A stretch of DNA of 47,805 nt from Kaiparowitsia implicata GSE-PSE-MK54-09C (GCA_019359435.1 JAHHHI010000005.1:1-47805); one strand, 5' to 3'; counted from the stretch's first letter, positions 36,317 through 46,037 are shown. Notes: generated from the sequence alone by a model not told the origin. Program-made: numbers and translations.

Positions 36317-37456
36317 ATGAGCACCAGACCCTACCAGATCTGCACCAGCTGCGTCATGGACACGACCGACTCTGCGATTACTTTCGACGAGCATGGCGTG
36401 TGCGACCACTGCCGAACCTTCCGCGAGGACACCCTCCCCAACTGGAAGGTTGATGAGGAGGGACGCCGCGAAATCGAAGCCACAGTCGAGAAGATCAAGG
36501 CCGACGGGCAGGGGAAGGATTTCGACTGCATCATTGGCATGAGTGGGGGTATCGACAGCTCCTATCTTACATATATCGCGAAAGAGCAGTTCGGCCTGCG
36601 TCCCCTGGTTTTCCACGTGGACGCCGGGTGGAACTCGCAGATTGCCGTCAACAATATCGAGCGGCTGGTCGATGGGCTCGGGCTAGATCTCTACACCGAA
36701 GTCATTGACTGGCCCGAAATGCGGGATCTTCAGCTGGCGTTCTTCAAGTCAGGCGTGCCGCATATCGATACGCCGCAGGACCACGCTTTTTTCGCGACGA
36801 TGTACAGGTTCGCCGAACAATATGGCGTCAAGTACATCCTGACCGGGGCCAATCTTTCCACGGAATGCGTCCGAAATCCGATCGAGTGGATGTATTATCA
36901 GTCTGACTCGATCCAGTTGCGGGACATTCACCGCAAATTCGGTACGCGCCCGCTGCAGAAATACAAGGTGACGTCCATCCTCTGGCACAAGATCGTGCTT
37001 CCTTACTTCAAGGGTATCAAGGTGGTCCGCCCGCTGAATTCTGTGCCCTATCACAAGCAGGACGCCATAGATCTTTTGAGCAGCCGCTTTGGCTGGCAGC
37101 CTTACCCGCAAAAGCACTTCGAATCCCGCTTCACCCGCTTCTACGAAAGCTACTGGTTGCCGGAGCGGTTTGGCTACGATGTGCGTCGCGTGCAATATTC
37201 CAGCCTGATCCTTACCGGCCAGATGACCCGGGGCGAGGCTCTGGAGAAGCTCAAGGCTCCGACCTACGACGCCGAGGCCATAGGCAGCGACAAGGAGTTT
37301 GTGGCCAGCAAGCTCGGCATCTCGGTGCCAGAACTTGACGACATGATGAAGCTGCCGAAGAAGACCTACAAGGACTACAAGTCACAGCGTCAGATTTACA
37401 ATCTGGGGTCGAGCGTCATGAAAATGTTGGGCCTAGAAGTTGGCGGCAAGCGATGA
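36317..37456 (+). CDS. N-acetyl sugar amidotransferase (WbpG-like)
   Basis: A 379-residue ATP-pyrophosphatase. It has an N-terminal zinc-binding ICTSCVMDTTDS and CDHCRTF, the PP-loop IIGMSGGIDSSYL (about residues 72-84) and GVKYILTGANLSTECV. In Pseudomonas aeruginosa the WbpG/HisH2/HisF2 set builds an acetamidino group on a UDP-2,3-diamino-uronic acid. The same three genes follow each other here. The substrate in this organism may be a uronic acid derived from UDP-GlcNAc or UDP-ManNAc. A gap of 91 bases precedes it and hisH overlaps it by four. Confidence 0.93.
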   Translation: MSTRPYQICTSCVMDTTDSAITFDEHGVCDHCRTFREDTLPNWKVDEEGRREIEATVEKIKADGQGKDFDCIIGMSGGIDSSYLTYIAKEQFGLRPLVFHVDAGWNSQIAVNNIERLVDGLGLDLYTEVIDWPEMRDLQLAFFKSGVPHIDTPQDHAFFATMYRFAEQYGVKYILTGANLSTECVRNPIEWMYYQSDSIQLRDIHRKFGTRPLQKYKVTSILWHKIVLPYFKGIKVVRPLNSVPYHKQDAIDLLSSRFGWQPYPQKHFESRFTRFYESYWLPERFGYDVRRVQYSSLILTGQMTRGEALEKLKAPTYDAEAIGSDKEFVASKLGISVPELDDMMKLPKKTYKDYKSQRQIYNLGSSVMKMLGLEVGGKR

Positions 37457-38064
37457 TTCGCATCGTCAAATACGGGCTCGGCAACATCGCCGCTTTTGCC
37501 AACATCTATCGCCGCCTGAATATCGAATGTGCCACGGCGGAAACGGCCGAAGAACTCGCCACGGCAAGCAAGATCATTCTGCCGGGCGTCGGCGCATTTG
37601 ATTGGGCCATGCAATTGTTAGCCGAGTCCGGCATGCGGGAATGCCTCGACGATATGGTGCTTAACCGCAACGTGCCCGTCCTGGGTGTCTGTGTGGGCAT
37701 GCAAATGATGGCCAATTCCAGCGAGGAGGGGCAACTCCCCGGGCTGGGATGGATTGACGCCGATGTTCGGCGGTTCGATGAGGCGCGGTTCACCACGAGG
37801 ACCCACCTGCCGCACATGGGTTGGAGCACGGTGCAGCCGAAGGAAACAACCAGTCTGTTCAATGACATGCCTGATCCGCAGTTCTATTTTCTGCATTCTT
37901 ACCTGGTAGCACCGCTCCGGCACGAAAACGTGCTCGCCGAAACCGACTACGGTTCTCCCTTTGCGTCGGCTGTGTCGTCAGACAATATCTTCGGCGTTCA
38001 GTTCCATCCCGAGAAGAGCCATCAGTGGGGCATAAAGCTCCTGCAGAATTTTGCGGAGCTATAG
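37453..38064 (+). CDS. hisH2: HisH2-like glutamine amidotransferase subunit
   Basis: A 203-residue class I glutaminase that supplies ammonia. It has ILPGVGAFDWAM, the nucleophile elbow VLGVCVGMQMM (Cys) and VQFHPEKSHQWG with the His-Glu pair. It is the second copy type found in surface-sugar loci, not the histidine-biosynthesis gene; no other his gene is nearby. Its stop overlaps the hisF2 start by one base. Confidence 0.93.
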   Translation: MIRIVKYGLGNIAAFANIYRRLNIECATAETAEELATASKIILPGVGAFDWAMQLLAESGMRECLDDMVLNRNVPVLGVCVGMQMMANSSEEGQLPGLGWIDADVRRFDEARFTTRTHLPHMGWSTVQPKETTSLFNDMPDPQFYFLHSYLVAPLRHENVLAETDYGSPFASAVSSDNIFGVQFHPEKSHQWGIKLLQNFAEL

Positions 38065-38858
38065 TGGTCCGACCTCGCATCATCCCCTGCCTGCTCATTC
38101 ACGAAGGCGGCCTGGTCAAAACTACGCGTTTTGCCGATCCGAAATATGTCGGCGACCCCATCAACGCGGTTCGCATTTTCAACGAAAAGGAAGTTGATGA
38201 GCTCATCGTTGTCGATATCGATGCTACACGGGAAAAGCGTGAGCCGAACTACCGCGTGATTGCCGGACTCGCCAATGAGTGCCGCATGCCCCTATGTTAC
38301 GGCGGCGGCGTGCAAACCGTCGATCAGGTGGAGCGTATCATCGGCCTTGGCGTTGAAAAAGTTGCCCTGAGCTCATCGGCAGTGGCCAATCCCGACCTGG
38401 TGACAAACGCAGCGCGGCAGGTCGGCAGCCAGAGCGTGGTTGTAGTGCTTGATGTTGCTCGCACCGGGCTGATGCGCCGGTACGAGGTCATGACGCACAA
38501 CGGCAAAACTAGGACTGGGCTCGATCCCGTCGCATGGGCTGTGCGCCTGGAAAAACTGGGCGCGGGCGAGATCTTGATAAATTCCGTCGACAGGGATGGG
38601 AGCATGCAAGGCTACGACCTGGATCTCGCTGGGGGCATCCGTGAAGCTATAACGCTGCCAATGACCGTCCTTGGCGGAGCCGGATCGCTGGCCGATATCG
38701 AAGGTCTCATCCGAACCCACAAAATCATTGGTGCCGCTGCTGGCTCCCTTTTCGTGTTCAAAGGGAAATACCGGGCGGTTCTGATCAACTATCCCAATCG
38801 GGCTGAAAAAAGCGCGCTACTCGACCGTACCTTGGCCAATTCGGGGGCGCCGGCATGA
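38064..38858 (+). CDS. hisF2: HisF2-like synthase/ammonia-channel subunit
   Basis: A 264-residue TIM barrel of the HisF family, starting with GTG after GGAG. The first strand reads RIIPCLLIHEGGLVKT, so the catalytic aspartate of true HisF (CLDV motif, Asp11) is replaced by leucine. The second conserved aspartate (VVVLDVAR) and the SVDRDGSMQGYD loop are kept. That pattern is as expected if the protein mainly conducts ammonia from HisH2 to the amidotransferase rather than making imidazole glycerol phosphate. It overlaps the next gene by four bases. Confidence 0.93.
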   Translation: MVRPRIIPCLLIHEGGLVKTTRFADPKYVGDPINAVRIFNEKEVDELIVVDIDATREKREPNYRVIAGLANECRMPLCYGGGVQTVDQVERIIGLGVEKVALSSSAVANPDLVTNAARQVGSQSVVVVLDVARTGLMRRYEVMTHNGKTRTGLDPVAWAVRLEKLGAGEILINSVDRDGSMQGYDLDLAGGIREAITLPMTVLGGAGSLADIEGLIRTHKIIGAAAGSLFVFKGKYRAVLINYPNRAEKSALLDRTLANSGAPA

Positions 38859-40963
38859 AGCAGATACTGCAATCGCTACGCAACGGCATGACAGAGGTCG
38901 CCGAAATTCCCGCTCCCGGGCCTCGTCCGGGCCATCTGCTTATCGAGACTTCGCACACTCTGGTATCGGCGGGGACCGAGCGAATGCTGGTGGAATTCGG
39001 CAAGTCGGGCTTGCTGAGCAAGGCCCGCCAGCAGCCGGATCGCGTTCGCGATGTGCTCAACAAGATGCGCACAGACGGTGTGGTGCCAACGCTCGAAGCC
39101 GTGTTCAACAAACTCGATGAACCGCTGCCACTGGGTTACTGCAACGTCGGACGCGTCCTGGCCGGCGACTTGGCTGGAGGGCTTTCAGCCAAGCCTGGCG
39201 ACCGTGTCGTCTCCAACGGCAAGCATGCCGGCATCGTGAGCGTTCCGTCCAATCTCTGCGCGCTGGTGCCCGATGTCGTCTCTGACGATGAGGCCTCGTT
39301 TGCCGTCCTGGCCGCAATCGCTTTGCAGGGTATCCGCCTGATCGGACCAACCCTGGGCGAAACGGTCGTCGTATCGGGTCTCGGCTTGATTGGTTTGGTC
39401 GCGGTGCAATTGCTGCGCGCTCACGGCTGCCGGGTGCTGGGTCTGGATTTCGATGCAGGCCGGTTGGCACTCGCCAGGCAGTTCGGCGCGGAAACGGTCG
39501 ATCTGTCGGTTGGGGAAGACCCGCTGGCGGTCGCGCAGGCATTCTCAAGGGGACGCGGCGTCGATGCCGTTCTCATCACCGCCTCAACCAAGAGCAGCGA
39601 GCCTGTTCACCAAGCCGCAGTGATGTGCCGAAAGCGCGGTCGAATCGTTCTGGTTGGCGTCACTGGCCTCGAACTGTCGAGAGCTGATTTCTATGAAAAG
39701 GAGCTGACGTTTCAAGTCTCCTGCTCCTATGGACCTGGCCGTTACGACAGTTCCTACGAAGACAAGGGAAATGACTATCCAATCGGCTTTGTGCGCTGGA
39801 CCGAGCAGCGCAATTTCGAGGCTGTGCTGGATATGATGGCGAGCGGTAACGTCGATGTGAAGCCGCTGATTTCCCATCGCTTTGAAATTGGAGATGCCGA
39901 GGCCGCTTATGCCATCGTGGCCGGGGGCGAGCCATCATTAGGCATCGTCCTCAGCTACCCTGCCAGCGCCGTCGCCGCGGCCCGGACCGTGCGGCTGGCC
40001 AAGGCAGTGTCGTCCGATCACTCGGGTGCTGCGACGGTCAGCTTCATAGGCGCCGGGAAATACTCCACGGCTGTGCTTATCCCCGCGTTTAAGGCGGCGG
40101 GCGCCGACTTGAGGTCCATCGCGTCCAACGTTGGCGTGACCGGCGTTCATGCCGGACGAAAGTTCGGTTTTTCCGAGACGACGACCGATACGGCTGCTCT
40201 GCTTGCCGACCCACAGACTCGTGCGGTGGTGGTCAGCACCCGGCATGACAGTCACGCGCGCTACGTGGTGGGCGCGATTAACGCTGGCAAACATGTATTT
40301 GTAGAGAAGCCCATCTGCCTTACCGATGCTGAACTGGACAATATCGTGGCTGCACACGATGCTGGCCGATCGATGGTCATGGTCGGCTTCAACAGGCGCT
40401 TCGCTCCGCAGGTTCGCAAGATCAAGAATTTGCTGGCCGGGACCAGTGGGCCCAAGACGTTCGTCATGACCGTCAATGCGGGCGCGATACCGTCCGAGCA
40501 CTGGACGCAGGATCCCGCTATCGGCGGGGGCCGCATTCTGGGCGAAGCCTGCCACTTTATCGATCTGCTCCGCTTTCTGGCAGGCAACGCCATCACCTCC
40601 TGGCAACGCGTCGACATGGATAGCAACAGTGGCGACACCGCCACCCTGACGTTGCGCTTTGCAGATGGCTCGATGGGCACGATTCACTACTTTGCCAATG
40701 GCAACAAGGCCTTCCCCAAGGAGAGGCTTGAGGTGTTCGCTGCGGGTCGCGTGCTGCAGCTCGACAATTTCCGCGATCTCACGGGCTTTGGCTGGCCCAA
40801 TTTCCGCAGAATGCGGCTCTGGCGTCAGGACAAAGGGCAGCGCGCTTGCGCGGAGGCCTTCATCGGCGCCCTGAAGCAGGGCGGCCTGCCGCCTATTCCA
40901 TTCGAGGAAATCGTGGAAGTGAGCCGAGTGACGAACGCCCTGGCCCAAGAGGCCGGACGCTAG
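38855..40963 (+). CDS. Bi-domain oxidoreductase (ADH-like plus Gfo/Idh/MocA domain)
   Basis: A 702-residue two-domain dehydrogenase. Residues 1 to about 365 are a zinc-type alcohol-dehydrogenase-like domain (TLVSAGTERMLVEFGKSGLL, LGYCNVGRVL, VVSGLGLIGLVAVQLLRAHG) that seems to lack the usual zinc cysteines. From about residue 390 follows a Gfo/Idh/MocA domain (VSFIGAGKYSTAVLIPAF, HVFVEKPICLTDAEL, MVGFNRRFAP). This architecture is known from polysaccharide loci, often beside a heparinase-like gene, with no settled reaction. It ends convergently, overlapping the epimerase by four bases. Confidence 0.9.
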   Translation: MKQILQSLRNGMTEVAEIPAPGPRPGHLLIETSHTLVSAGTERMLVEFGKSGLLSKARQQPDRVRDVLNKMRTDGVVPTLEAVFNKLDEPLPLGYCNVGRVLAGDLAGGLSAKPGDRVVSNGKHAGIVSVPSNLCALVPDVVSDDEASFAVLAAIALQGIRLIGPTLGETVVVSGLGLIGLVAVQLLRAHGCRVLGLDFDAGRLALARQFGAETVDLSVGEDPLAVAQAFSRGRGVDAVLITASTKSSEPVHQAAVMCRKRGRIVLVGVTGLELSRADFYEKELTFQVSCSYGPGRYDSSYEDKGNDYPIGFVRWTEQRNFEAVLDMMASGNVDVKPLISHRFEIGDAEAAYAIVAGGEPSLGIVLSYPASAVAAARTVRLAKAVSSDHSGAATVSFIGAGKYSTAVLIPAFKAAGADLRSIASNVGVTGVHAGRKFGFSETTTDTAALLADPQTRAVVVSTRHDSHARYVVGAINAGKHVFVEKPICLTDAELDNIVAAHDAGRSMVMVGFNRRFAPQVRKIKNLLAGTSGPKTFVMTVNAGAIPSEHWTQDPAIGGGRILGEACHFIDLLRFLAGNAITSWQRVDMDSNSGDTATLTLRFADGSMGTIHYFANGNKAFPKERLEVFAAGRVLQLDNFRDLTGFGWPNFRRMRLWRQDKGQRACAEAFIGALKQGGLPPIPFEEIVEVSRVTNALAQEAGR

Positions 40964-41895
40964 CTGGAAACCGTCTGCTGCAAGGCCTCGTCGATGGTCA
41001 AGGGGGGCTTCCAGTTGAGCAACTGGCGGGTAGCTGCTCCGTCGACCCGTAGCGAGCCGGTCAGACGGTCAGCCACGCCACGAAGACCGACTATGCCAAG
41101 CGCCGCTCGGAGCAAGGTTGGCGGCAGCGCCGGATACCAGGCGCGAGCACCCTGGAGCCTTGCCATCCGGGCCATAAGCTCAGGCGTCGACAGGTCTTCG
41201 CCGTCGCTGGCCATCAAGATCTGTCCGGCCGCCGCTGGATGCGTGAGCGACACGGCGATCAGATCGACCAGGTTGTCGATCGCAATCATGCTGCGCCGAT
41301 TGCGAACGGCCCCCAACGGCAGTGGCCACCCCTTTGCAGCAAGGCGAATGAGCTGCGGGAAATTGCCCTTGGCGCCCCGGCCGTAGACCAGCGGAGGGCG
41401 GATGATGGTGGTCTCCATGGCAGACGATGTACCAATGCTGGCGAGACTACGTTCTGCTTCCAGCTTGCTCTTGGCATAGTCATCAAACGGCGCTGGCGTA
41501 TCGCTAGCCGAAAAGGCTTTATCGAGTTGGGTTGTTTCGCCGTTGACCTTGGCTGAACTGAGCAGCACAAAGCGCTTGACACCCGCGCCAGCTGCCTGCT
41601 GCGCCAGGACTTTGGTCGCACCAGAATTCACCGCAAAGAGATGGGCACGTTCCGCAACCGAAGCATCGCGTCTGCTCTGCGGTATCGCCGCGCAATGGAC
41701 CAGCACGTCAACTGCCGAGAGGTTTACGGCTATTCTGCCGGTTGCCACTTCAGCGAGGTCAGGCAAGTCCCGCACGGGTCCTGCAACTTCAGTGCCGGGC
41801 CGCACCAGAGCGATCGCATCGGTGCCGATGGATCTGAGATGCCGGAGCAGACCACCGCCCACGAAGCCCCCCGCGCCAGTGATCGCAACAATCAT
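40960..41895 (-). CDS. NAD-dependent epimerase/dehydratase (WbpV/GalE-like SDR)
   Basis: A 311-residue extended SDR protein. It has IVAITGAGGFVGGGLLRHL, VLVHCAAIPQ, FVLLSSAKVNGE and the active site DDYAKSKLEAER (YxxxK). Likely a 4-epimerase or 4-keto reductase on a UDP-amino sugar, such as making FucNAc or QuiNAc from the product of the WbpM-type dehydratase. It overlaps the glycosyltransferase gene by four bases in the same operon. Confidence 0.88.
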   Translation of the reverse strand: MIVAITGAGGFVGGGLLRHLRSIGTDAIALVRPGTEVAGPVRDLPDLAEVATGRIAVNLSAVDVLVHCAAIPQSRRDASVAERAHLFAVNSGATKVLAQQAAGAGVKRFVLLSSAKVNGETTQLDKAFSASDTPAPFDDYAKSKLEAERSLASIGTSSAMETTIIRPPLVYGRGAKGNFPQLIRLAAKGWPLPLGAVRNRRSMIAIDNLVDLIAVSLTHPAAAGQILMASDGEDLSTPELMARMARLQGARAWYPALPPTLLRAALGIVGLRGVADRLTGSLRVDGAATRQLLNWKPPLTIDEALQQTVSS

Positions 41896-43082
41896 TTGTT
41901 TCCAACCTCTTCAGCAACCAGCAGCACGTCCTGTGCCATTAGGTCCATGATGCTTTCGCGCGCGTAGGTGCGTCGGAAAGTATCGCGATCCGGAACCCGC
42001 CGATCGTCCAGCAGGGTGTTGATTGCGGAAAGCATTCCTTCTGCATCACAGGGTGGAAAAACAGCGCTCCCCGGAACGTTCTCAGTGATGAATCGCGCCG
42101 CATAACCTCCGACCCCCGCGAGTACCGGTTTACCTGTTGCGGCATACTCGAAGATCTTGGACGGCAGAACCTTGAGAAACGCCTCGAGGTCATTGAGGTG
42201 GAGAAAAAGAATGTCGGCGTCTGCGTAGTACTGAAATAGCTCAGCGCGCGGTACAGGTGCAAGCAGGGATACGGTGGTGGCACCTGCGGCCGCCAGGGCG
42301 TCGGCCAGCGCAGCGCGTCGGCCGCCATCACCGACGATGGTAAACCTTGCACGATCCCCCATCGCCTTCGCCACCTGCGGCAGGATGGAATGCAGCCCCT
42401 GGCCCTCGCCAATATTGCCAGCATAGAGGATGTGTATAGGTTCGGCCTGCGTTCCGTCCGGCTTTGCGAAGCTGGCGGTGAGGAATTCTGGATCGATGCC
42501 GTTTGTGAACGTGCGGAAAGTCTGGCGTGGGGCTACCCTTCTGGCGTGGTCGAGAAACCCCTCGGAAACCAGGTTGACCCGCTTGGCTCTTCGAAATGTC
42601 CATCGTTCCACGAAGTCGAATGGCCACAGCACGCGGCGAATGGGCGACTTCGCCAGAACGTCGCGCATTGTGTCGGTGAAAAGATCGCGGATATCGAGAT
42701 AGAGTGGTGCCCGTACGCGCTTGCTGACGAGGGCGCCGAGGCTCGCCGTCATAAGGCGCGACGAAGTGGTATAGACGAGCGACCAGCGCCCTCCCGAGGA
42801 AAGACGCAAGACCTCCCTGGCAAACCTATTGAAGGCCATCGACTGATCGGCCATGCCGCTGCGATGAACAGGCAGCGGTATACGCGTAACAGAAACGCCT
42901 GGAATGTCCTCCATCTCCCCCACGGACTGTGCATGGGCCTGATAGCGGTTTGGCATGGTGGTGAAGACATCGATCTCGACATCGGGCCGGGCCCGACGCA
43001 GCGCAGCGACCAATGCCTGGGTTCGGAACGAGCCGGCGCTGAGGTCCGGCGGGTAGTAAAATGAAAGGATAAGCAGTCTCAC
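41892..43082 (-). CDS. Glycosyltransferase family 4
   Basis: A 396-residue GT-B glycosyltransferase. It has LLILSFYYPPDLSAGSFRTQ, IHILYAGNIGEGQGLHSILP, ARFTIVGDGGRRAALADAL and KVLPSKIFEYAATGKPVLAG with the donor-binding Glu. This resembles the WbuB-type group. The GTG start at 43082 overlaps the heparinase stop (GTGA). The frame is open another 47 codons upstream but that part is unlike the family. Confidence 0.92.
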   Translation of the reverse strand: MRLLILSFYYPPDLSAGSFRTQALVAALRRARPDVEIDVFTTMPNRYQAHAQSVGEMEDIPGVSVTRIPLPVHRSGMADQSMAFNRFAREVLRLSSGGRWSLVYTTSSRLMTASLGALVSKRVRAPLYLDIRDLFTDTMRDVLAKSPIRRVLWPFDFVERWTFRRAKRVNLVSEGFLDHARRVAPRQTFRTFTNGIDPEFLTASFAKPDGTQAEPIHILYAGNIGEGQGLHSILPQVAKAMGDRARFTIVGDGGRRAALADALAAAGATTVSLLAPVPRAELFQYYADADILFLHLNDLEAFLKVLPSKIFEYAATGKPVLAGVGGYAARFITENVPGSAVFPPCDAEGMLSAINTLLDDRRVPDRDTFRRTYARESIMDLMAQDVLLVAEEVGNK

Positions 43083-44728
43083 GAAGGGTCCCACCTGAAT
43101 GTGGTCTGGTTCACAAACGGCAGGCCATGTGTTCCGCTGAGGAGAAGGCACTGGCTCGCCACTTGTGTTCCAAAACTCGGGTGCCAACTCGATCGAACGA
43201 TCTTCAACTCTCCTGCCGACCACACGCGAGCAATGGGCGCGTCGGCTGCGTGTCGGTATAACGCGATGATGCCGCTGTCCTCCCGTTCAGCGATGATATC
43301 CGGCGCGAGGTGAAACAGGACGTCAATCCTGTGCGTTCCGCGCCCTCTCACTTCATCGGCTACGGTGAGCCCTGTATCAGTCAGTGTCCATTGGCGCGCA
43401 TGCAGCGGCCGACCTTGCAGGCGGGCGTAGCCGTCGTGTTCACCCCGCACGATGACATCTACGCCGCTGGTTGCAACCTCGGCACTGATTATCCTGGCAC
43501 GGCGGGCTACGCGAAACCCGCTCCAGACCTCCGATGAATTGGTCTCGTCCAACATCAGCGTAGAATGGTTTGCCGTCCCGCGTTGGCGCAGCCGTTCCGG
43601 CCCCGTTCCATACTGGGACGTCCCGCCATTGACTATGACGCGCTCTGTGCCGAGGGAAAGCTCGAAGGACAGCGTGTCCGCATGAGCGTGGGCCGGCAGA
43701 TAGTCGGGACCCACTCCGGCAACGTCAGTGATCACGCAGGCCTTGCCGCGAGCCATACGCGCATAGCCACTGGCAGACAGGTGAACAAGAGGCTCATGTG
43801 GCACTCCATGTGGGCATTTTATCCCTAGAGAACGCGTATAGGTCAGCAGCTGTTCCAGTGTCGGCGCAATGCCAAAAGCGGCATCGTTGAAAAGCCCGAT
43901 CTTACCGTCGGGATGCGTCATTGCTTCTGCCCATTTCAGCATACCAGGCACGAGATCCTGCCATCCTTGCGGGGATTGTCTCCCAAAGGCGGCGTGTATG
44001 GCCAGAAGTTCCAGAACATCGTTCAGGATGATGTTGTGGTACATGGGGCTGAGTTCGAAGTGCCCCCCATCTTCCAGAATCTGCTCTTTAAGCTGTCGCT
44101 CTATCAGATCGACACCCTTCTGGTACCAAGCGTCCGCCTCTGCGCCGGCGAAAAACAGCCCGGCAAAAACCAGCGCCTTGGCGTTGGCCAGCAGATGGTT
44201 TCCCAAAATATGATGCTCGATCCTTTTGTTCAGGAAGCGGGTTTGAACGGCGAGCGACTGCAATCGTGCATGTGTTTGCTCGTCTTGGTTGTCGAGCAGC
44301 CAAAAGCTCCAGTTGACGATCCTGAGAGAGGTTGGATATGGCGCCCAGCCTATTCCCGTGGCTGGCGGATTGTCTTCTATCCACTGATTGATCAGCGAGC
44401 TTTGCCAGTCGCGTCTGTCTTGAGCATCGACCGCAGTCAGGTCATCGAAATAGTGGGCATTATAGAGCCAGAGGTCGCCGCGCGCCTTATCAACCCACTG
44501 GCCGGGCTCGGCAATGAAGTGTGTCTCGTTCAGGAAGCGAAGGTGCTGAGAGCCCAGAAGCGATGGATTACGCCAAGCCCGGCGTACGGGGCCCCGAAGG
44601 CAAGGCCGGACCGGCGGGGCGGGGTGGATTTCGGCGGCGGGGCGCGCCAATCGGAAGGCAATGCGGCCCAGAACCTGAGATGGCTTGAGATAGCGCACTG
44701 TGTTCCAATAAAGAGCAAGGCGATTCAT
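43079..44728 (-). CDS. Heparinase II/III-family protein (alginate-lyase-like)
   Basis: A 549-residue protein with an alpha-toroid N-terminal half and a beta-sandwich C-terminal half. Family features include NHHILGNHLLANAKAL-like HHILGNHLLANAKALVFAG, DGGHFELSPMYHNIILND, the catalytic-region YLPAHAHADTLSFELSLG and VNGGTSQYGTGPERLRQR. No signal peptide is apparent, so it may act in the cytoplasm or at the membrane. In O-antigen and capsule loci such genes sit beside the bi-domain oxidoreductase and GT4, as here. A role in modifying or trimming a uronic-acid polymer is likely but unproven. The ATG at 44728 follows GACGAGG. Confidence 0.88.
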   Translation of the reverse strand: MNRLALYWNTVRYLKPSQVLGRIAFRLARPAAEIHPAPPVRPCLRGPVRRAWRNPSLLGSQHLRFLNETHFIAEPGQWVDKARGDLWLYNAHYFDDLTAVDAQDRRDWQSSLINQWIEDNPPATGIGWAPYPTSLRIVNWSFWLLDNQDEQTHARLQSLAVQTRFLNKRIEHHILGNHLLANAKALVFAGLFFAGAEADAWYQKGVDLIERQLKEQILEDGGHFELSPMYHNIILNDVLELLAIHAAFGRQSPQGWQDLVPGMLKWAEAMTHPDGKIGLFNDAAFGIAPTLEQLLTYTRSLGIKCPHGVPHEPLVHLSASGYARMARGKACVITDVAGVGPDYLPAHAHADTLSFELSLGTERVIVNGGTSQYGTGPERLRQRGTANHSTLMLDETNSSEVWSGFRVARRARIISAEVATSGVDVIVRGEHDGYARLQGRPLHARQWTLTDTGLTVADEVRGRGTHRIDVLFHLAPDIIAEREDSGIIALYRHAADAPIARVWSAGELKIVRSSWHPSFGTQVASQCLLLSGTHGLPFVNQTTFRWDPS

Positions 44729-44894
44729 GCAAACCTCGTCATGTCGGGTAGGACAAGTGGACCGCTTCTAGGTGGTGTGGCCTAAAGGGGCAAGCTTCGC
44801 CCTTAACCGAAACACGGGCATGCGGGACGCATCGAGTGCCTGCAGCCAAGTTTGTCAGTTGATATAACGGGGTAGCTCATGCATGTGGTAGTTG

Positions 44895-46037
44895 ATGCAC
44901 AAGCGAGAGAGCCCGTTGACGACATTGACCAAACCGGTTGCGGAGCCGAGACGGCTTGTCAGTATCGAGTTGTTGCGATTTTTGGCGTCCTTCGCGATTC
45001 TCGTTTGGCACTACGAGCACTTCGCGTTTGACGGCGAGGTATTCACCGTGGCGCGGTGGGACCAGCCGTTCCACGCGCTGCTGTGGCCATTTTACGACTG
45101 GGGGCAGAACGGCGTTCAGGTATTCTGGTGCGTCAGCGGGTTCATTTTCGTTTTCAAATACTACCTGCCTGTCCGCCGGGGCGACATGTCTGCTCGCGAG
45201 TTTTTCATCTTGCGACTGTCAAGGCTTTACCCGTTGCATTTCGTGACGCTGCTGTTCGTTGCAGGGGTGCAGGTTCTGTTCCTGGCGCAGAACGGCTATT
45301 TCTTTGTCTACCCGCAAAATGACGTGAAGCACTTCGTTCTCAACCTCTTCCTAGCGAGCTATTGGGGACTCCAGGATGGGTGGAGTTTCAATGCGCCGAT
45401 CTGGTCGGTGTCCCTGGAAATCTTGGTCTATGCGATATTCTTCTCGCTTAGCCGTAGACTGTCGTTTGTTGCCACTGCGATTGTCGCCGTCGTTCTGGCA
45501 GGGGTGATGCTGGCTCTGGGCGCGAGCGATATGGCACAGTGCCTCGGCTTTTTCTACATCGGCGGTACGATGGCTGTTGCTTGCTACAACCCTCGGCTTT
45601 TGTGGAACGGTCCCTTGGCCGCGCACGCATTTGTCGCTTTGGGCGTCGCTCTGGCGGCAGCCGGCATACTCGTCGCGGCGGCGTTCTTGCTGAAGGGGAT
45701 TCATATTCAGATCGTCACCAAATTGGTTGTCGTCACCGCCCTCGTCTATGTCTTCGTCGCATTAAATCCGCTAATGCAGCGCTTCGCCGCACCATTGCTG
45801 TTCCTCGGCAGTCTGACCTATGCGAGCTACCTGCTGCATTTCCCACTTCAGCTGACGGTTGCTTACGCATTTTCGCTGGCGGGTATCCCGCTGGATTCGA
45901 CCAGTTCGGTGCTGTTCGTCTTGTTTATCGGGGGAACTTTGGTCCTGGCGGCACTCTGCTATCGACACTTCGAGATGCCGGCGCAGAGGGGGTTGCGAGT
46001 CCGCCTGCTGCGGCGCGAGCGAGCCGCGCTTGCGTAG
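44895..46037 (+). CDS. Acyltransferase 3 family membrane protein (OafA-like)
   Basis: A 380-residue integral membrane acyltransferase with about ten helices. It has SIELLRFLASFAILVWHYEH (the conserved His near the first helix), REFFILRLSRLYPLHFVTLL with the R-x10-R-type pattern, and the usual hydrophobic helices to the end. It probably O-acetylates the surface polysaccharide. ATG at 44895 is used; TTG at 44892 is adjacent. It is divergent from the heparinase gene and not coupled to other genes. Confidence 0.9.
   Translation: MHKRESPLTTLTKPVAEPRRLVSIELLRFLASFAILVWHYEHFAFDGEVFTVARWDQPFHALLWPFYDWGQNGVQVFWCVSGFIFVFKYYLPVRRGDMSAREFFILRLSRLYPLHFVTLLFVAGVQVLFLAQNGYFFVYPQNDVKHFVLNLFLASYWGLQDGWSFNAPIWSVSLEILVYAIFFSLSRRLSFVATAIVAVVLAGVMLALGASDMAQCLGFFYIGGTMAVACYNPRLLWNGPLAAHAFVALGVALAAAGILVAAAFLLKGIHIQIVTKLVVVTALVYVFVALNPLMQRFAAPLLFLGSLTYASYLLHFPLQLTVAYAFSLAGIPLDSTSSVLFVLFIGGTLVLAALCYRHFEMPAQRGLRVRLLRRERAALA

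Noticed and set aside
37453-38858. Histidine biosynthesis genes
   Set aside because: No other his genes are near, the HisF protein lacks its first catalytic Asp, and both follow a WbpG-type amidotransferase.
39938-40948. Minus-strand open frame of 336 codons
   Set aside because: Antisense shadow of the Gfo/Idh domain of the bi-domain oxidoreductase.
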